NCBI GenBank assembly: GCA_965371805.1
Contig: CBDUZW010000022.1
Span: 1 to 62,167 of the forward strand
Direction: 5' to 3'
Source: JAOZTV01 sp965371805
GTDB taxonomy: Bacteria; Acidobacteriota; Aminicenantia; UBA2199
DNA length: 62,167 bases
Position numbers and translations under genes: made by a program. Numbering within the stretch: the first letter of the stretch is position 1; every line of letters begins with the position of its first letter. Below, piece after piece: positions 17,069 to 25,604 of the stretch. The notes under the pieces were generated by a model, which was not told the origin of the DNA, did not search any database, and was given only the letters and a program-made list of their open reading frames with translations.

Positions 17069-17548
17069 CTATTTACTTTTCAAATATTTATAAAATTTCC
17101 TAATAACCAATTCCTGTTCTTCTGTTTCTATTGATCCGGGACGTATTTTTCTTATTTTTTTAATTGCATCTTCAGGGTCTTCACCTTTAAAAACGAAATA
17201 AGCAGCCATGAACGTCCCTGTCCTTCCCAAACCTGCATGACAGTGAACACCCACTTTTCCACGATTCAAAATTTCTTTTTCTGTCCTAAGTACAAAATCG
17301 TAAAGCTGTTTTATTGTTGGCGCATGATAATCCTTTACTGGGACATGAAATGATTTTATAGATATAGATTTTAAAATATGAAGATCAGGTGTTTTCAAAG
17401 TGAGAGAAACCAAGAGTGTGATGCCTGCTTTCTGTAAAAAATGAAGATCATTCATTTCTGACCCCGACCTGCCAGGTAATGGCATGGCGCATAACTTTCC
17501 CTCAATTACCCATGAAAGCCCTTTATATATCATTTTATTATTTTCCAT
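17069..17548 (-). CDS. Dual-specificity/tyrosine phosphatase, paralogue 1
   Basis: 159 residues with the Cys-dependent phosphatase P-loop VHCHAGLGRTGTFMAAY (HCx5RT; Cys about residue 102). The general-acid region is VKDYHAPTIKQLYDF, and the C-terminus has RPGSIETEEQELVIRKF. The fold matches the PTP/CDKN3-like group. It is closely similar over its whole length to the gene at 22087-22575 (same SWVI-KLC start, same P-loop, same RPGSIET), so the pair arose by duplication. It lacks a signal peptide and is therefore cytoplasmic. The substrate is unknown. Confidence 0.9.
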   Translation of the reverse strand: MENNKMIYKGLSWVIEGKLCAMPLPGRSGSEMNDLHFLQKAGITLLVSLTLKTPDLHILKSISIKSFHVPVKDYHAPTIKQLYDFVLRTEKEILNRGKVGVHCHAGLGRTGTFMAAYFVFKGEDPEDAIKKIRKIRPGSIETEEQELVIRKFYKYLKSK

Positions 17549-17743
17549 TCCGGTTCTTCCCTCTATATATGAAAATGTCAGAGCCAGACTTATAAAAAGG
17601 ATAAAAAAGTTTTTCAGATTGATAATATCTGCCTCCAGTCAATAAAAATTCCAAATTTATTTTACATTATTTTTTAAAATATATCTATAAAAAAGACATT
17701 TGATATGAACAGTAATCATATTTTTAATTTAATAATACAAATA

Positions 17744-18235
17744 CTAATTGAAATATTTTTGAAAAACGATATACGGATGAATCGAATGTACAATAACAAA
17801 ACAAATGGAAATAAAGATATATATCAAAGTCATATAAGGAATTTTCACAAAAGCTCTTTTTCCAATTAATCCGATCCCTGCAAACCAGATTATGGTCGTA
17901 TAAGCAGGAGCCATAAAACCCGGTAGACTTTTACTCCAAAAACTTTCTGGGAAGTATATCTGAACTGCCCATGATAAAAAGTAAGCTATTATCCCAAATA
18001 TATATATTCCAAATCCAATTTTCTGAATTCTTTCTTTCAATGAAAACATCATTATAGCTGGTAAAATAAAGACAATAGATTTTAGAATATTTTCTGCATA
18101 TACTACTAATCTGGGAATATCGTTCCAGTGAAGACCAGAATAGCTCTTTGGTAAAGAATCAAAAAAAATCATATTCCAAAGAAAAACGGGAATAAGTAGA
18201 ATAAAGCAGTTTACAAAGTATTTCTTCAGTTTCAT
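17744..18235 (-). CDS. Hypothetical membrane protein, about five helices
   Basis: A 163-residue, very hydrophobic protein. Predicted helices include YFVNCFILLIPVFLWNMIFF, ILKSIVFILPAIMMFSL, IGFGIYIFGIIAYFLSWAV, YTTIIWFAGIGLIGKRAF and MTLIYIFISICFVIVHSI. No family motif is recognised. It stands alone, with gaps of about 195 bases before and 118 after. The ATG at 18235 has no strong ribosome site. Confidence 0.65.
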   Translation of the reverse strand: MKLKKYFVNCFILLIPVFLWNMIFFDSLPKSYSGLHWNDIPRLVVYAENILKSIVFILPAIMMFSLKERIQKIGFGIYIFGIIAYFLSWAVQIYFPESFWSKSLPGFMAPAYTTIIWFAGIGLIGKRAFVKIPYMTLIYIFISICFVIVHSIHPYIVFQKYFN

Positions 18236-18279
18236 ATCAGAAAATTATAAGATAATTTCATCAAGCAATTCATTTTATC

Positions 18280-18321
18280 AAGGGCACACTTATCATTTAA
18301 TGATATTTTGTATGTGCCCTT
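18280..18321 (-). terminator. Hairpin downstream of the S46 peptidase gene
   Basis: AAGGGCACA (18280-18288) pairs perfectly with TGTGCCCTT (18313-18321), with an inner ATCATT/AATGAT pairing. It lies 30 bases past the peptidase stop codon on the minus strand. There is no long T-run, so it may be a processing or 3'-stabilising hairpin rather than a strict intrinsic terminator. Confidence 0.5.
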
Positions 18322-18353
18322 CATTATAGACTACCCCTTACCAGATTTAATAT

Positions 18354-20507
18354 TTAGAGCCCTAATTCTTTTATTAAATTTGATGCTCCTGAAAATTTTT
18401 CAGTAATAAATAAGACATACCTTATATCAACACTGATAGTTCGCTGCATTTCAGGAATGACAAAATAATCCCCTGTAACACTCTCATAGGTCATATCAAA
18501 GATAATACCGGTCTGCTCCCCTTTTGCATTTAAAACAGGTGATCCTGAGTTTCCACCGGTTACATTGGTTTCATTCAGAAAACAGGTGGGAATATCTTTT
18601 GTTTCCGGATCACTATACCGGCCAAAGTCTTTTTTCATGTATAATTCCTTTAATTTTTCAGGTACATTAAATGGTGCCTTTCCAGTATTTTTTTCAATAA
18701 CACCCTTTAGACTTGTTTGAAAAGTATATTTTACCGCATCCCTTGGGGAGTACCCGTTGATCTGTCCATAGGTAAATCTGATGGAAGAATTTGCATCCGG
18801 CGCCAGATTTCCATTCACCTTTTCCAGTTTTGCCGCAATATATAATTTTTTAAGATCATTCAATTCCTGTTTCAATGTTTTTCCCTGCTTCCTGATATCT
18901 TTTAAAAAAGATTCAAATTCAAAGGCAAGATTGATAATGGGATCATTCAGTTTTAATAATTGTTTTGGCGAATAAGATAATAATTTCAAGCGCTTTTCAG
19001 GATTACTCAGGATCGTTTTCGAATATGCAGCATCAACAAAACTGTCAATTCCATTCTTGTCATCTGAAAAGATCTTTTGTAATGTTTTTGTCAATCGGTA
19101 CCCTTTTTTAGACTTTGCCTTTTTCAATAAATATTTAAAATATTTTTTTTCTGTATTTAACTCATAATTACGCTCAGCCAACTTGATTCTCTGACGGATA
19201 TAAGGCAGATCCCGCTTCTGATATCCGGTTTCCCGCTTCTTATCAGATTTTTGATTTTCAATGGAAGTCCGGCAGATCCGATATGCCTGAGATAATAATT
19301 GTGGTCCCATATATCCGTTGACCAGACTGTTGATCAACTCATTTTCCTTGTCTTTTTTAGAATTTATCTTTATAAACGCATCAATTTTTTTTATGGCTTT
19401 CCCATATTTCTGTACTCTGTTCTTATCTTTTTGTATCCAGGCGATCAATTCCTTCTCAATATTTAATTTTTTTTCTGCCACATTTTGTTTATGAAATCCT
19501 TCAAGTTTTCCTCTTCTATTCTTCATTCCATTATTCAATCCTTTTATTATCGAAGCATACTTGATCTGGATTCCCCTATCCCCTTTTCCTGCCTTTTCAA
19601 AGAACTGTATAATATCTTTATATTGGTTTATCTTCTCTTCCATTTTTGAAAAACTTTCCATAAATTGTGAATAAGTATAATTCCTATATGTTCTTCCGGG
19701 ATAACCCATGATGAAAGAAAAATCTCCTTTCTTAATACCATCAAGGGATATTTTAAATACAGCCTTAGGTTTATATGGAATATTGCCCTTATTATATGCA
19801 GTCCCAACATTGTTTTTTGATACATATGCTCTTAAATATGTAAAATCACATGTATGTCTCGGCCACATCCAGTTATCAATATCGCCACCAAAATTCCCGA
19901 GTGATCTTGGAGGGGCAAAAACAAGTCTAACATCTCTTAATCTCTTAAACTTAAAAAGGTAAAACTTATTTCCACTATACATGGATTTGACCGAACATCG
20001 CAGATCTTTTGCTTTTTTCTCTTCTCTTCTAATAATACTTTTTTTAATTTTCTCAATTTGTTTAAATTTCTTTAATGATGCTTTTTTTGAATTCAAAACT
20101 TTATTAAACTTATATGTAATATCTGAATATTCTATTAAGACATCTGCAATATATCCTTTTGCAGGAATTTCTAAGCTTTTAGACTTTGCAAGAAATCCAT
20201 TTTTTATATAATCATTTTTTATATCCGATGCTCTCTGTATTGCTCCAAAAGCTACATGATGATTTGTAAGGATTAAACCTTCCTTACTGACAAATTCGCC
20301 CGTTGCACCTCCAAGATAAACCACAGCACTCATCAAGCCTGTTCCATCTTTTTTATAGAGATCATCAGGGTTCATTTTAAGTCCTTTTTTCTGCAGATTC
20401 AATCCCTTCATCTGATGCGGCATCCACATACCATCATCTGCAGTTGTAATAATACTAAGTGTAAAAATAAATAGAATAATAAATAAAAATTTGTTTTTTG
20501 TTTGCAT
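18354..20507 (-). CDS. S46 family dipeptidyl-peptidase (DPP7/DPP11-like)
   Basis: 717 residues, the usual S46 length. The N-terminal signal peptide (FLFIILFIFTLSIITTADDG) is followed by MWMPHQM. The catalytic triad motifs are LTNHHVAFGAIQ (His), GGDIDNWMWPRHTCDFTYLR (Asp region) and TGGNSGSPVLNA (Ser). These chymotrypsin-fold enzymes remove N-terminal dipeptides in the periplasm of peptide-fermenting bacteria. The residue right after FD in TGIIFDMTYE, which as I recall distinguishes DPP7 (Gly) from DPP11 (Arg), is Met here, so the specificity is not obvious. It is a single-gene unit. Confidence 0.93.
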   Translation of the reverse strand: MQTKNKFLFIILFIFTLSIITTADDGMWMPHQMKGLNLQKKGLKMNPDDLYKKDGTGLMSAVVYLGGATGEFVSKEGLILTNHHVAFGAIQRASDIKNDYIKNGFLAKSKSLEIPAKGYIADVLIEYSDITYKFNKVLNSKKASLKKFKQIEKIKKSIIRREEKKAKDLRCSVKSMYSGNKFYLFKFKRLRDVRLVFAPPRSLGNFGGDIDNWMWPRHTCDFTYLRAYVSKNNVGTAYNKGNIPYKPKAVFKISLDGIKKGDFSFIMGYPGRTYRNYTYSQFMESFSKMEEKINQYKDIIQFFEKAGKGDRGIQIKYASIIKGLNNGMKNRRGKLEGFHKQNVAEKKLNIEKELIAWIQKDKNRVQKYGKAIKKIDAFIKINSKKDKENELINSLVNGYMGPQLLSQAYRICRTSIENQKSDKKRETGYQKRDLPYIRQRIKLAERNYELNTEKKYFKYLLKKAKSKKGYRLTKTLQKIFSDDKNGIDSFVDAAYSKTILSNPEKRLKLLSYSPKQLLKLNDPIINLAFEFESFLKDIRKQGKTLKQELNDLKKLYIAAKLEKVNGNLAPDANSSIRFTYGQINGYSPRDAVKYTFQTSLKGVIEKNTGKAPFNVPEKLKELYMKKDFGRYSDPETKDIPTCFLNETNVTGGNSGSPVLNAKGEQTGIIFDMTYESVTGDYFVIPEMQRTISVDIRYVLFITEKFSGASNLIKELGL

Positions 20508-20663
20508 TTTTTCTCCAAATCATCAAAATTTTAAAATTTTAAAATTAAGTTTATAAAAGTTTTTGGAATAATGCAATTAATTTGCTAAAAAAACTAATTT
20601 TTTTGTGAAGTAATAGATTAAAACATAAAAAGTATAATATACAAAAATCTTAAAGTAGGATGA

Positions 20664-21485
20664 TTAGTACACTCCATAAGAAATAGGGATAAGGGATATT
20701 TCATTCTTCACATCAATAACCCCTGATATATCCTTTACAGTTTCTTCACAATGGAGAATCTCCTTATTTGAAACTGACGCTCCTCGAAGCGTTACAGTGC
20801 CGGAAACAGAGATAACATCAAAAAATTGTATAGAGATATTTTCTTTATAGAAAATTCGGGAAATGATTTCATGTTCAAGACATAGATCTTCTAATTGTCT
20901 CTCATCCTTATTCTTTTTTTCAATAAAAGATCTGGTAGTCATCAATCTCTTTACGATATTTACTATCATCTCTTCAGTAAATAACCTCGTGTTAAAGATC
21001 AGATCATACAATACAGGTGACTCCCAATCGGTCTGAAAGAAAAACTTATGATATCCTGCCCTGTCCTGATCATTTTTTTTAATGATCTGCTCAGCATTAT
21101 AATTATCACACTTATACAACTCTTTAACTCTTATTAAACGCTGTTCCATAGGAGCAATTATTCTAAGACGTAATATTGTGGGAAGATTTTTCAATATTAC
21201 CTGTCCACCTCTACCTAAAATGATACTATCTCCCTCCCCGGCAATATCCAATATGGCTTTCTTCATAAAATGAAAGTATCTGTCTTTATCCAATGCAAGA
21301 TTCTCCCAGAAACTGGGCTTTTTTTCATCGAATGTATTCACATACTCCCCGGATACTCCATATTTGCTCATTAATTTTTCCAAAGATTTCTTTTCAAGAA
21401 AATTATAGCCTAATTCATCTTTGATTTTTTCAGCAATTATGGATCCCCTACTACCTAATTGTCTAGATATTGTAATAATAGCCAT
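20664..21485 (-). CDS. Cytidylate-kinase-like protein fused to a BON domain
   Basis: 273 residues. The first 200 match the cytidylate-kinase-2 family (AIITISRQLGSRGSIIAEKI as the P-loop equivalent, GRGGQVIL, LRIIAPMEQRL, NDQDRAGYHKFFF). The last 70 residues form a BON-like module (SVSGTVTLRGASVSNKEILH ... VKDISGVIDVKNEISLIPI). True cytidylate kinases are essential, but this family member often coexists with a regular Cmk and its substrate is not established. The BON part suggests membrane or ligand binding. Unusually long gaps on both sides indicate its own transcript. Confidence 0.85.
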   Translation of the reverse strand: MAIITISRQLGSRGSIIAEKIKDELGYNFLEKKSLEKLMSKYGVSGEYVNTFDEKKPSFWENLALDKDRYFHFMKKAILDIAGEGDSIILGRGGQVILKNLPTILRLRIIAPMEQRLIRVKELYKCDNYNAEQIIKKNDQDRAGYHKFFFQTDWESPVLYDLIFNTRLFTEEMIVNIVKRLMTTRSFIEKKNKDERQLEDLCLEHEIISRIFYKENISIQFFDVISVSGTVTLRGASVSNKEILHCEETVKDISGVIDVKNEISLIPISYGVY

Positions 21486-21652
21486 GACACCCTCCTCTCA
21501 ATTGATATATAAAGTAATTTGATCTGAATTTCAACAAGAATCTACATAATTATTTTTTTTAAAATATCTTTAATAATAAACTTTGATAAAATTATATTAG
21601 ATTAGCACAAGATAAAAAGATTATATTGATATTTAAAAATTTATCCAGATTT

Positions 21653-22054
21653 TTAATGATCATAATTAAGTTCCAGTAGATCCCAGAGATTCCCATATAG
21701 ATCTTCAAAAACAGCCACTGTACCATAAGATTCCTCTTTTGGATCCCTGATAAATTTTATTCCCTTAGATATCATATTATTATAGTCCCGCCAGAAATCA
21801 TCTGTGTTTAAAAACAAAAACACTCTACCGCCAGTTTGATTGCCAACAAAACTCTCCTGTTCAGGTTTCGAAGCTTTTGCCAGCAATAAGGAGGTCCCGG
21901 TAGACCCGGGAGGTGAAACAACAACCCAGCGTTTATCCTGTTCCGGTTGATATGTATCTTCAATTAAATTGAAATTTAATTTCTTTGTATAAAACTCAAT
22001 TGCCTCGTCATAATCTCTTACAACAAGCGCAATGTGAACAATTGATTGTTTCAT
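21653..22054 (-). CDS. VOC-family (glyoxalase-like) protein
   Basis: 133 residues with the paired beta-alpha-beta-beta-beta modules of the vicinal-oxygen-chelate fold: IVHIALVVRDYDEAIEFYTKKLNF, then GGRVFLFLNTDDFWRDYNNMI and DLYGNLWDLLEL. The metal ligands are likely His7, the Glu in the second module, and the terminal Glu. It is the 3' partner of the phosphatase gene upstream (32-base gap). The activity is not predictable within this superfamily (isomerase, dioxygenase or resistance protein). Confidence 0.88.
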   Translation of the reverse strand: MKQSIVHIALVVRDYDEAIEFYTKKLNFNLIEDTYQPEQDKRWVVVSPPGSTGTSLLLAKASKPEQESFVGNQTGGRVFLFLNTDDFWRDYNNMISKGIKFIRDPKEESYGTVAVFEDLYGNLWDLLELNYDH

Positions 22055-22086
22055 TTAATCTTTTCTCCTCTAAAATTTATTCCCTA

Positions 22087-22575
22087 TCAGAATATCCCTT
22101 TTCTTTTCAAGTATTTACAAAATTCCTCAATCGAATTTTCCTGTACTTTGGTTTCAATTGAACCTGGTCTGAGTCCTCTTATTTTCTTAATTGCAATATC
22201 ATGCTCATTACCTTCAAACACAAGATAAGCTGCCAGAAAAGTTCCGGTTCTACCTAATCCAGCATGACAGTGAACTCCTACCCTGCCTCCATTTAAAATT
22301 TCTTTTTCTGCTTTAATACAAAATTCATATAACTGATCCAATGCGGGTGCAAAAAAATCTTTAACAGGAAGATGAAGAGATTTAATTCCCGAACGCTCTA
22401 AAAGGACAATATCAGGGGTTGTTTCTGAAAGAGATATCAGAAGGCTGATCCACTGGTCTCTTAAAAACAATATATCATCCTTCTCTTCTCTTAAGAATCC
22501 CGGACAAGGCATTCCGCAGAGTTTTTTGTCAATAACCCAGGAGAAGCCTCCATAATCCAATTTTATATTATTCAT
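22087..22575 (-). CDS. Dual-specificity/tyrosine phosphatase, paralogue 2
   Basis: A 162-residue paralogue of the gene at 17069-17548, with the same P-loop VHCHAGLGRTGTFLAAY, the same GGFSWVIDKKLCGMPCPG start pattern and the same RPGSIETKVQE tail. The Cys and Arg of HCx5R are intact, so both copies should be active. It probably shares a transcript with the VOC protein gene. Gene conversion or a recent split can be judged by comparing the two at base level. Confidence 0.9.
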   Translation of the reverse strand: MNNIKLDYGGFSWVIDKKLCGMPCPGFLREEKDDILFLRDQWISLLISLSETTPDIVLLERSGIKSLHLPVKDFFAPALDQLYEFCIKAEKEILNGGRVGVHCHAGLGRTGTFLAAYLVFEGNEHDIAIKKIRGLRPGSIETKVQENSIEEFCKYLKRKGIF

Positions 22576-22672
22576 ATCAAATTTAAAATAATTATTTCCA
22601 TAAATCGGTGCTCAGGTATTTTAATCCTGAATCATTTATTATTGTAGCAAAACTTTCCCATTATATTTTTTA

Positions 22673-23032
22673 TTATTCAGTCGGAATCGGAAGCTTATGT
22701 TCCCTCAGAAATGAGAGTTTGTCCCAATAGCCTCTTTGAAATTTAATTTTATCATCAATTATATGAAAAAAACCACAGCCACGGAGTCCTAATGGATCCT
22801 TCCACTCCAGAACCCCCCATTCCCCATCTTCAAAAATATTCTCCACAATACAGGTCATGTCAGCAGCTGAAAACTCATCAGAAAACATTTGCCTTATGGA
22901 CTCTTTCCCAACAACCGGTTCATTTGCAACCTGATGATTAACAGCATCTTCATGATATAACTCAGCCAATAAATCAAACTTCCCCTTATTAAATAATTCA
23001 ACCCATATTTCTATCAGTTCTTTTGGTTTCAT
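22673..23032 (-). CDS. SnoaL-like / NTF2-fold protein
   Basis: 119 residues: ELIEIWVELFNKGKFDLLAELYHEDAVNHQV, VVGKESIRQMFSDEF and ILEDGEWGVLEWKDPLGLRG-type segments match the SnoaL-like polyketide-cyclase/NTF2 fold, a cone-shaped barrel found in cyclases, isomerases and many uncharacterised proteins. No catalytic residue can be assigned. It is transcribed in the same direction as the phosphatase and VOC genes after a 97-base gap. Confidence 0.8.
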   Translation of the reverse strand: MKPKELIEIWVELFNKGKFDLLAELYHEDAVNHQVANEPVVGKESIRQMFSDEFSAADMTCIVENIFEDGEWGVLEWKDPLGLRGCGFFHIIDDKIKFQRGYWDKLSFLREHKLPIPTE

Positions 23033-23182
23033 TCAGCTCCTCATATTTAATATAACAGAATAGACTTCATTTTTCAATTATTAAAAATATGACTGCTAGA
23101 GAATAGAATTTTTATATTAGGAGATTGTTTTTTGTTGAATATTTAAAGTTTATATGTATATTAATGTATGAAAGGAAAAAAT

Positions 23183-23779
23183 ATGAAAATAAGGGATTTT
23201 ATTATAATTATTTCATTAATTTTCTTTCTTAATGGCTCTCTCGCTGCTAATTACAACCGTGATAAAGTAATCCAACCTGAAAAAGTTATGGACATCATTG
23301 GGGTAAAAAAGGGAATGGTAATTGGCATTTCCGGAGCTGGAAAAGGTTATTTCACTTTTAAAATGAGCAAAAGAGTCGGTCGAAGTGGGAGAATCTATGC
23401 AAATGAAATTAACAAAAACAATCTTGATTATATTAAAAGAAAATCCAGACGAAAGAACATCAATAATATATTCACAATCCTTGGAGAGGTAGAAGACCCC
23501 CTATTTCCCCATAATAAAATGGATATGGTTTTTATGTGTTATGTATTCCATGATCTGGAAAAACCTGTTGAGTTTTTGAGAAACATTAAATCCTCCTTAA
23601 AGCCAGGAGCAACATTGGTAATTCTTGATCAGGTACAGGAGAAAACCGGTAATACTCACTTCTATACAAAAAAAGAACTTATTAGAATAATCAGAGAAGC
23701 TGACTATAGAATAAAGAAGATTGAAACTTTTCTAAAAAAAGAGAATATTTATATTTGTGTGCCCAAAAATAAGTATTGA
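23183..23779 (+). CDS. Exported class I methyltransferase-like protein
   Basis: 198 residues from ATG 23183, preferred over ATG 23168 because AAAGGA lies 7 bases upstream. A signal peptide (FIIIISLIFFLNGSLAANY) is followed by a methyltransferase fold: VMDIIGVKKGMVIGISGAGKGYFTF, then VGRSGRIYANEI, MDMVFMCYVFHDLEKPVEFL and LKPGATLVILDQ. The SAM motif I (GISGAGKG) is a slightly altered ExGxGxG. The puzzle is location: SAM is not known in the periplasm, so the protein may be anchored facing the cytoplasm, or use another ligand. Confidence 0.8.
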   Translation: MKIRDFIIIISLIFFLNGSLAANYNRDKVIQPEKVMDIIGVKKGMVIGISGAGKGYFTFKMSKRVGRSGRIYANEINKNNLDYIKRKSRRKNINNIFTILGEVEDPLFPHNKMDMVFMCYVFHDLEKPVEFLRNIKSSLKPGATLVILDQVQEKTGNTHFYTKKELIRIIREADYRIKKIETFLKKENIYICVPKNKY

Positions 23780-23807
23780 TACATCAAATTCGATTTGAAA
23801 TAGAGTA

Positions 23808-24614
23808 TTAAATATCAAAACCAAGGAGGTCTCCCATTCCTCTAGTCAGTCCTTTCATGGTCGCTATTTTTTTTACAGCCATAAGTGTTCCTGCTACATA
23901 TGGAGCATAACTCATTGAATCATGCCTGATTGAAATTCTTTCTCCAGGTAATCCAAAAACTGCTTCTGATGATGAGTAATATCCAGGCAAACGGATTGAA
24001 TGCACTTGGCTTCCATTTATACTTGCTCCCCTGGTCTCCGGATAACCATAAACATCTTCAGTTGGGATTTTATATTCTGGCTCCCTGATTTTGCTTAAGA
24101 GATAGGCAAGTTCTCTTGTTGTTCCACTTGGTGCATCAGCCTTAGAGTCTGAGCCATAGTCAAATAATTCCCAGTGTGGTACAAACTTAGCTGTAATCTG
24201 AGAAAAATACGTCATAAGCGCTGAAGTTATTGAATAATTCCCAGCTGCAAAGACACCCACTTTTTTTTCTTTTGCAAACTCGTTAATTTTTTCATATTCA
24301 GAGTCAGAAAGACCTGATGTCCCTATAACACAATGTACTCCAAATGAGATACTGTCCATAATTGTTTGATAAACAGCTTTAGGATTCGTATAGTCAATCA
24401 GAACATCAAATGATTGATCATCATATGCACTCTTTACCGAATTATGTATAAATAAATCTGGAACTTCAAAATTTAAAATTTCCGGTAATCTTTTTCCTGC
24501 AGATGAGAAACCAATGCATGAAACAAGTTCAATTTCAGGTGTTTTAAGAATCTCCTTTATTAATTCCTGACCGACATTTCCTGTTGCTCCAGATAAACAA
24601 ACTCGTAATTTCAT
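23808..24614 (-). CDS. dapB: 4-hydroxy-tetrahydrodipicolinate reductase-like (DapB)
   Basis: 268 residues: MKLRVCLSGATGNVGQELI (nucleotide-binding GxxGxxG), VLIDYTNPKAVY, HCVIGTSGLSD and KADAPSGTTRELAYLL identify DapB, which makes tetrahydrodipicolinate for lysine and peptidoglycan synthesis. In the segment normally E-x-HH-x-x-K-x-DAPSGT this protein has ELFDYGSDSKADAPSGT: the Lys is kept but the HisHis pair is gone. A GAPGER-like FGLPGERISIRHDSMSY segment is conserved. Start ATG 24614 is chosen for its GGGAG site; ATG 24644 would add 10 residues and overlap the upstream gene by 11 bases. Confidence 0.82.
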   Translation of the reverse strand: MKLRVCLSGATGNVGQELIKEILKTPEIELVSCIGFSSAGKRLPEILNFEVPDLFIHNSVKSAYDDQSFDVLIDYTNPKAVYQTIMDSISFGVHCVIGTSGLSDSEYEKINEFAKEKKVGVFAAGNYSITSALMTYFSQITAKFVPHWELFDYGSDSKADAPSGTTRELAYLLSKIREPEYKIPTEDVYGYPETRGASINGSQVHSIRLPGYYSSSEAVFGLPGERISIRHDSMSYAPYVAGTLMAVKKIATMKGLTRGMGDLLGFDI

Positions 24615-24633
24615 ATTTAATATCTCCCTTTTC

Positions 24634-25554
24634 TTATCTTTCATCCAATATCAGATCTTTTTGATCTTCAACACCAAATTCAGGTTGAAAAAGCGTATGG
24701 TTGATATGATATTTTTTTTGTAATAGGTCACTGATCTCTTCAATAATTTCAGAGACTTTGCTAAGACTCATATCTTCCTTAAAATCAATATGTGCTTCAA
24801 ATTGAATCTCCTTATCATTAAGCTGCCAGAGATGAATATGATGGATATTTTTGATTGAAGGAAACTGCAAAATAGAAGATTCGATTTCAACCAGGTTCAG
24901 TCCGGATGGAGCAAACTGCATTAAAATTTTCAATGTCTTGATTAATAAACCGAAGGAGGAATATACAAGATAGATGGCTATCATAATTGACAATAAACTG
25001 TCAATCCAGAATAACTGAAAATAATGCATTGCCAGCCCGCCAATTAATACAGCAAAAGAAGAGATCATATCTGAAAACAGGTGTAAATAAGCAGATTTTA
25101 TATTCATGTTATCTTTAGAATCTTTTTTCAGAAGAAGAACACTTCCTCCATTAACAAGAATACTTAATACAGCTAAGACTATGACCGGCATAGATTTAAT
25201 TATAACGGGATTGTTTAAGCGGACAATTGCCTCTTTTACCAGCATCAAGGCAATGGCTATTAAACTTGCAGCATTAATTAAGGCTGCAATTATTTCTGCT
25301 CTTTTATAACCAAAGGTCTGCTCAGGAGTAAATTTTTTCCGGGTTAGTTTATCAGCAATATAACTAATGATTAAAGCGATAACGTCACTAAAATTATGTA
25401 GTGCATCTGACATCAAAGCCAGACTTCCGGAGATTAGTCCTCCTATTGCCTGTGCAATAGTAATTAAAATATTGAGGAGGATAGTAAAACCCAATTTTTT
25501 CCCTTTCAAGTTTCCATGATCATGACTATGATTATGTCCCATATATTTCTCCAT
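24634..25554 (-). CDS. CDF cation-efflux transporter (zinc, ZitB/CzcD-like)
   Basis: A 306-residue cation diffusion facilitator. The His-rich start MGHNHSHDHG is a metal-binding tail. Six transmembrane helices carry the metal site ALMSDALHNFSDVI in helix 2 (HxxxD) and AYLHLFSDMISS in helix 5. The cytoplasmic C-terminal domain IHHIHLWQLNDKEIQFEAHI is typical. It exports Zn or related divalent ions in exchange for protons. ATG 25554 or ATG 25542 (MGHNHSH) may be used. It probably shares a transcript with dapB, which starts just after its stop. Confidence 0.93.
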   Translation of the reverse strand: MEKYMGHNHSHDHGNLKGKKLGFTILLNILITIAQAIGGLISGSLALMSDALHNFSDVIALIISYIADKLTRKKFTPEQTFGYKRAEIIAALINAASLIAIALMLVKEAIVRLNNPVIIKSMPVIVLAVLSILVNGGSVLLLKKDSKDNMNIKSAYLHLFSDMISSFAVLIGGLAMHYFQLFWIDSLLSIMIAIYLVYSSFGLLIKTLKILMQFAPSGLNLVEIESSILQFPSIKNIHHIHLWQLNDKEIQFEAHIDFKEDMSLSKVSEIIEEISDLLQKKYHINHTLFQPEFGVEDQKDLILDER

Positions 25555-25604
25555 TTTTAAGATTTATTCCCTTTCCAATTCTATAATAAATATAGAAAAT
25601 ATAT

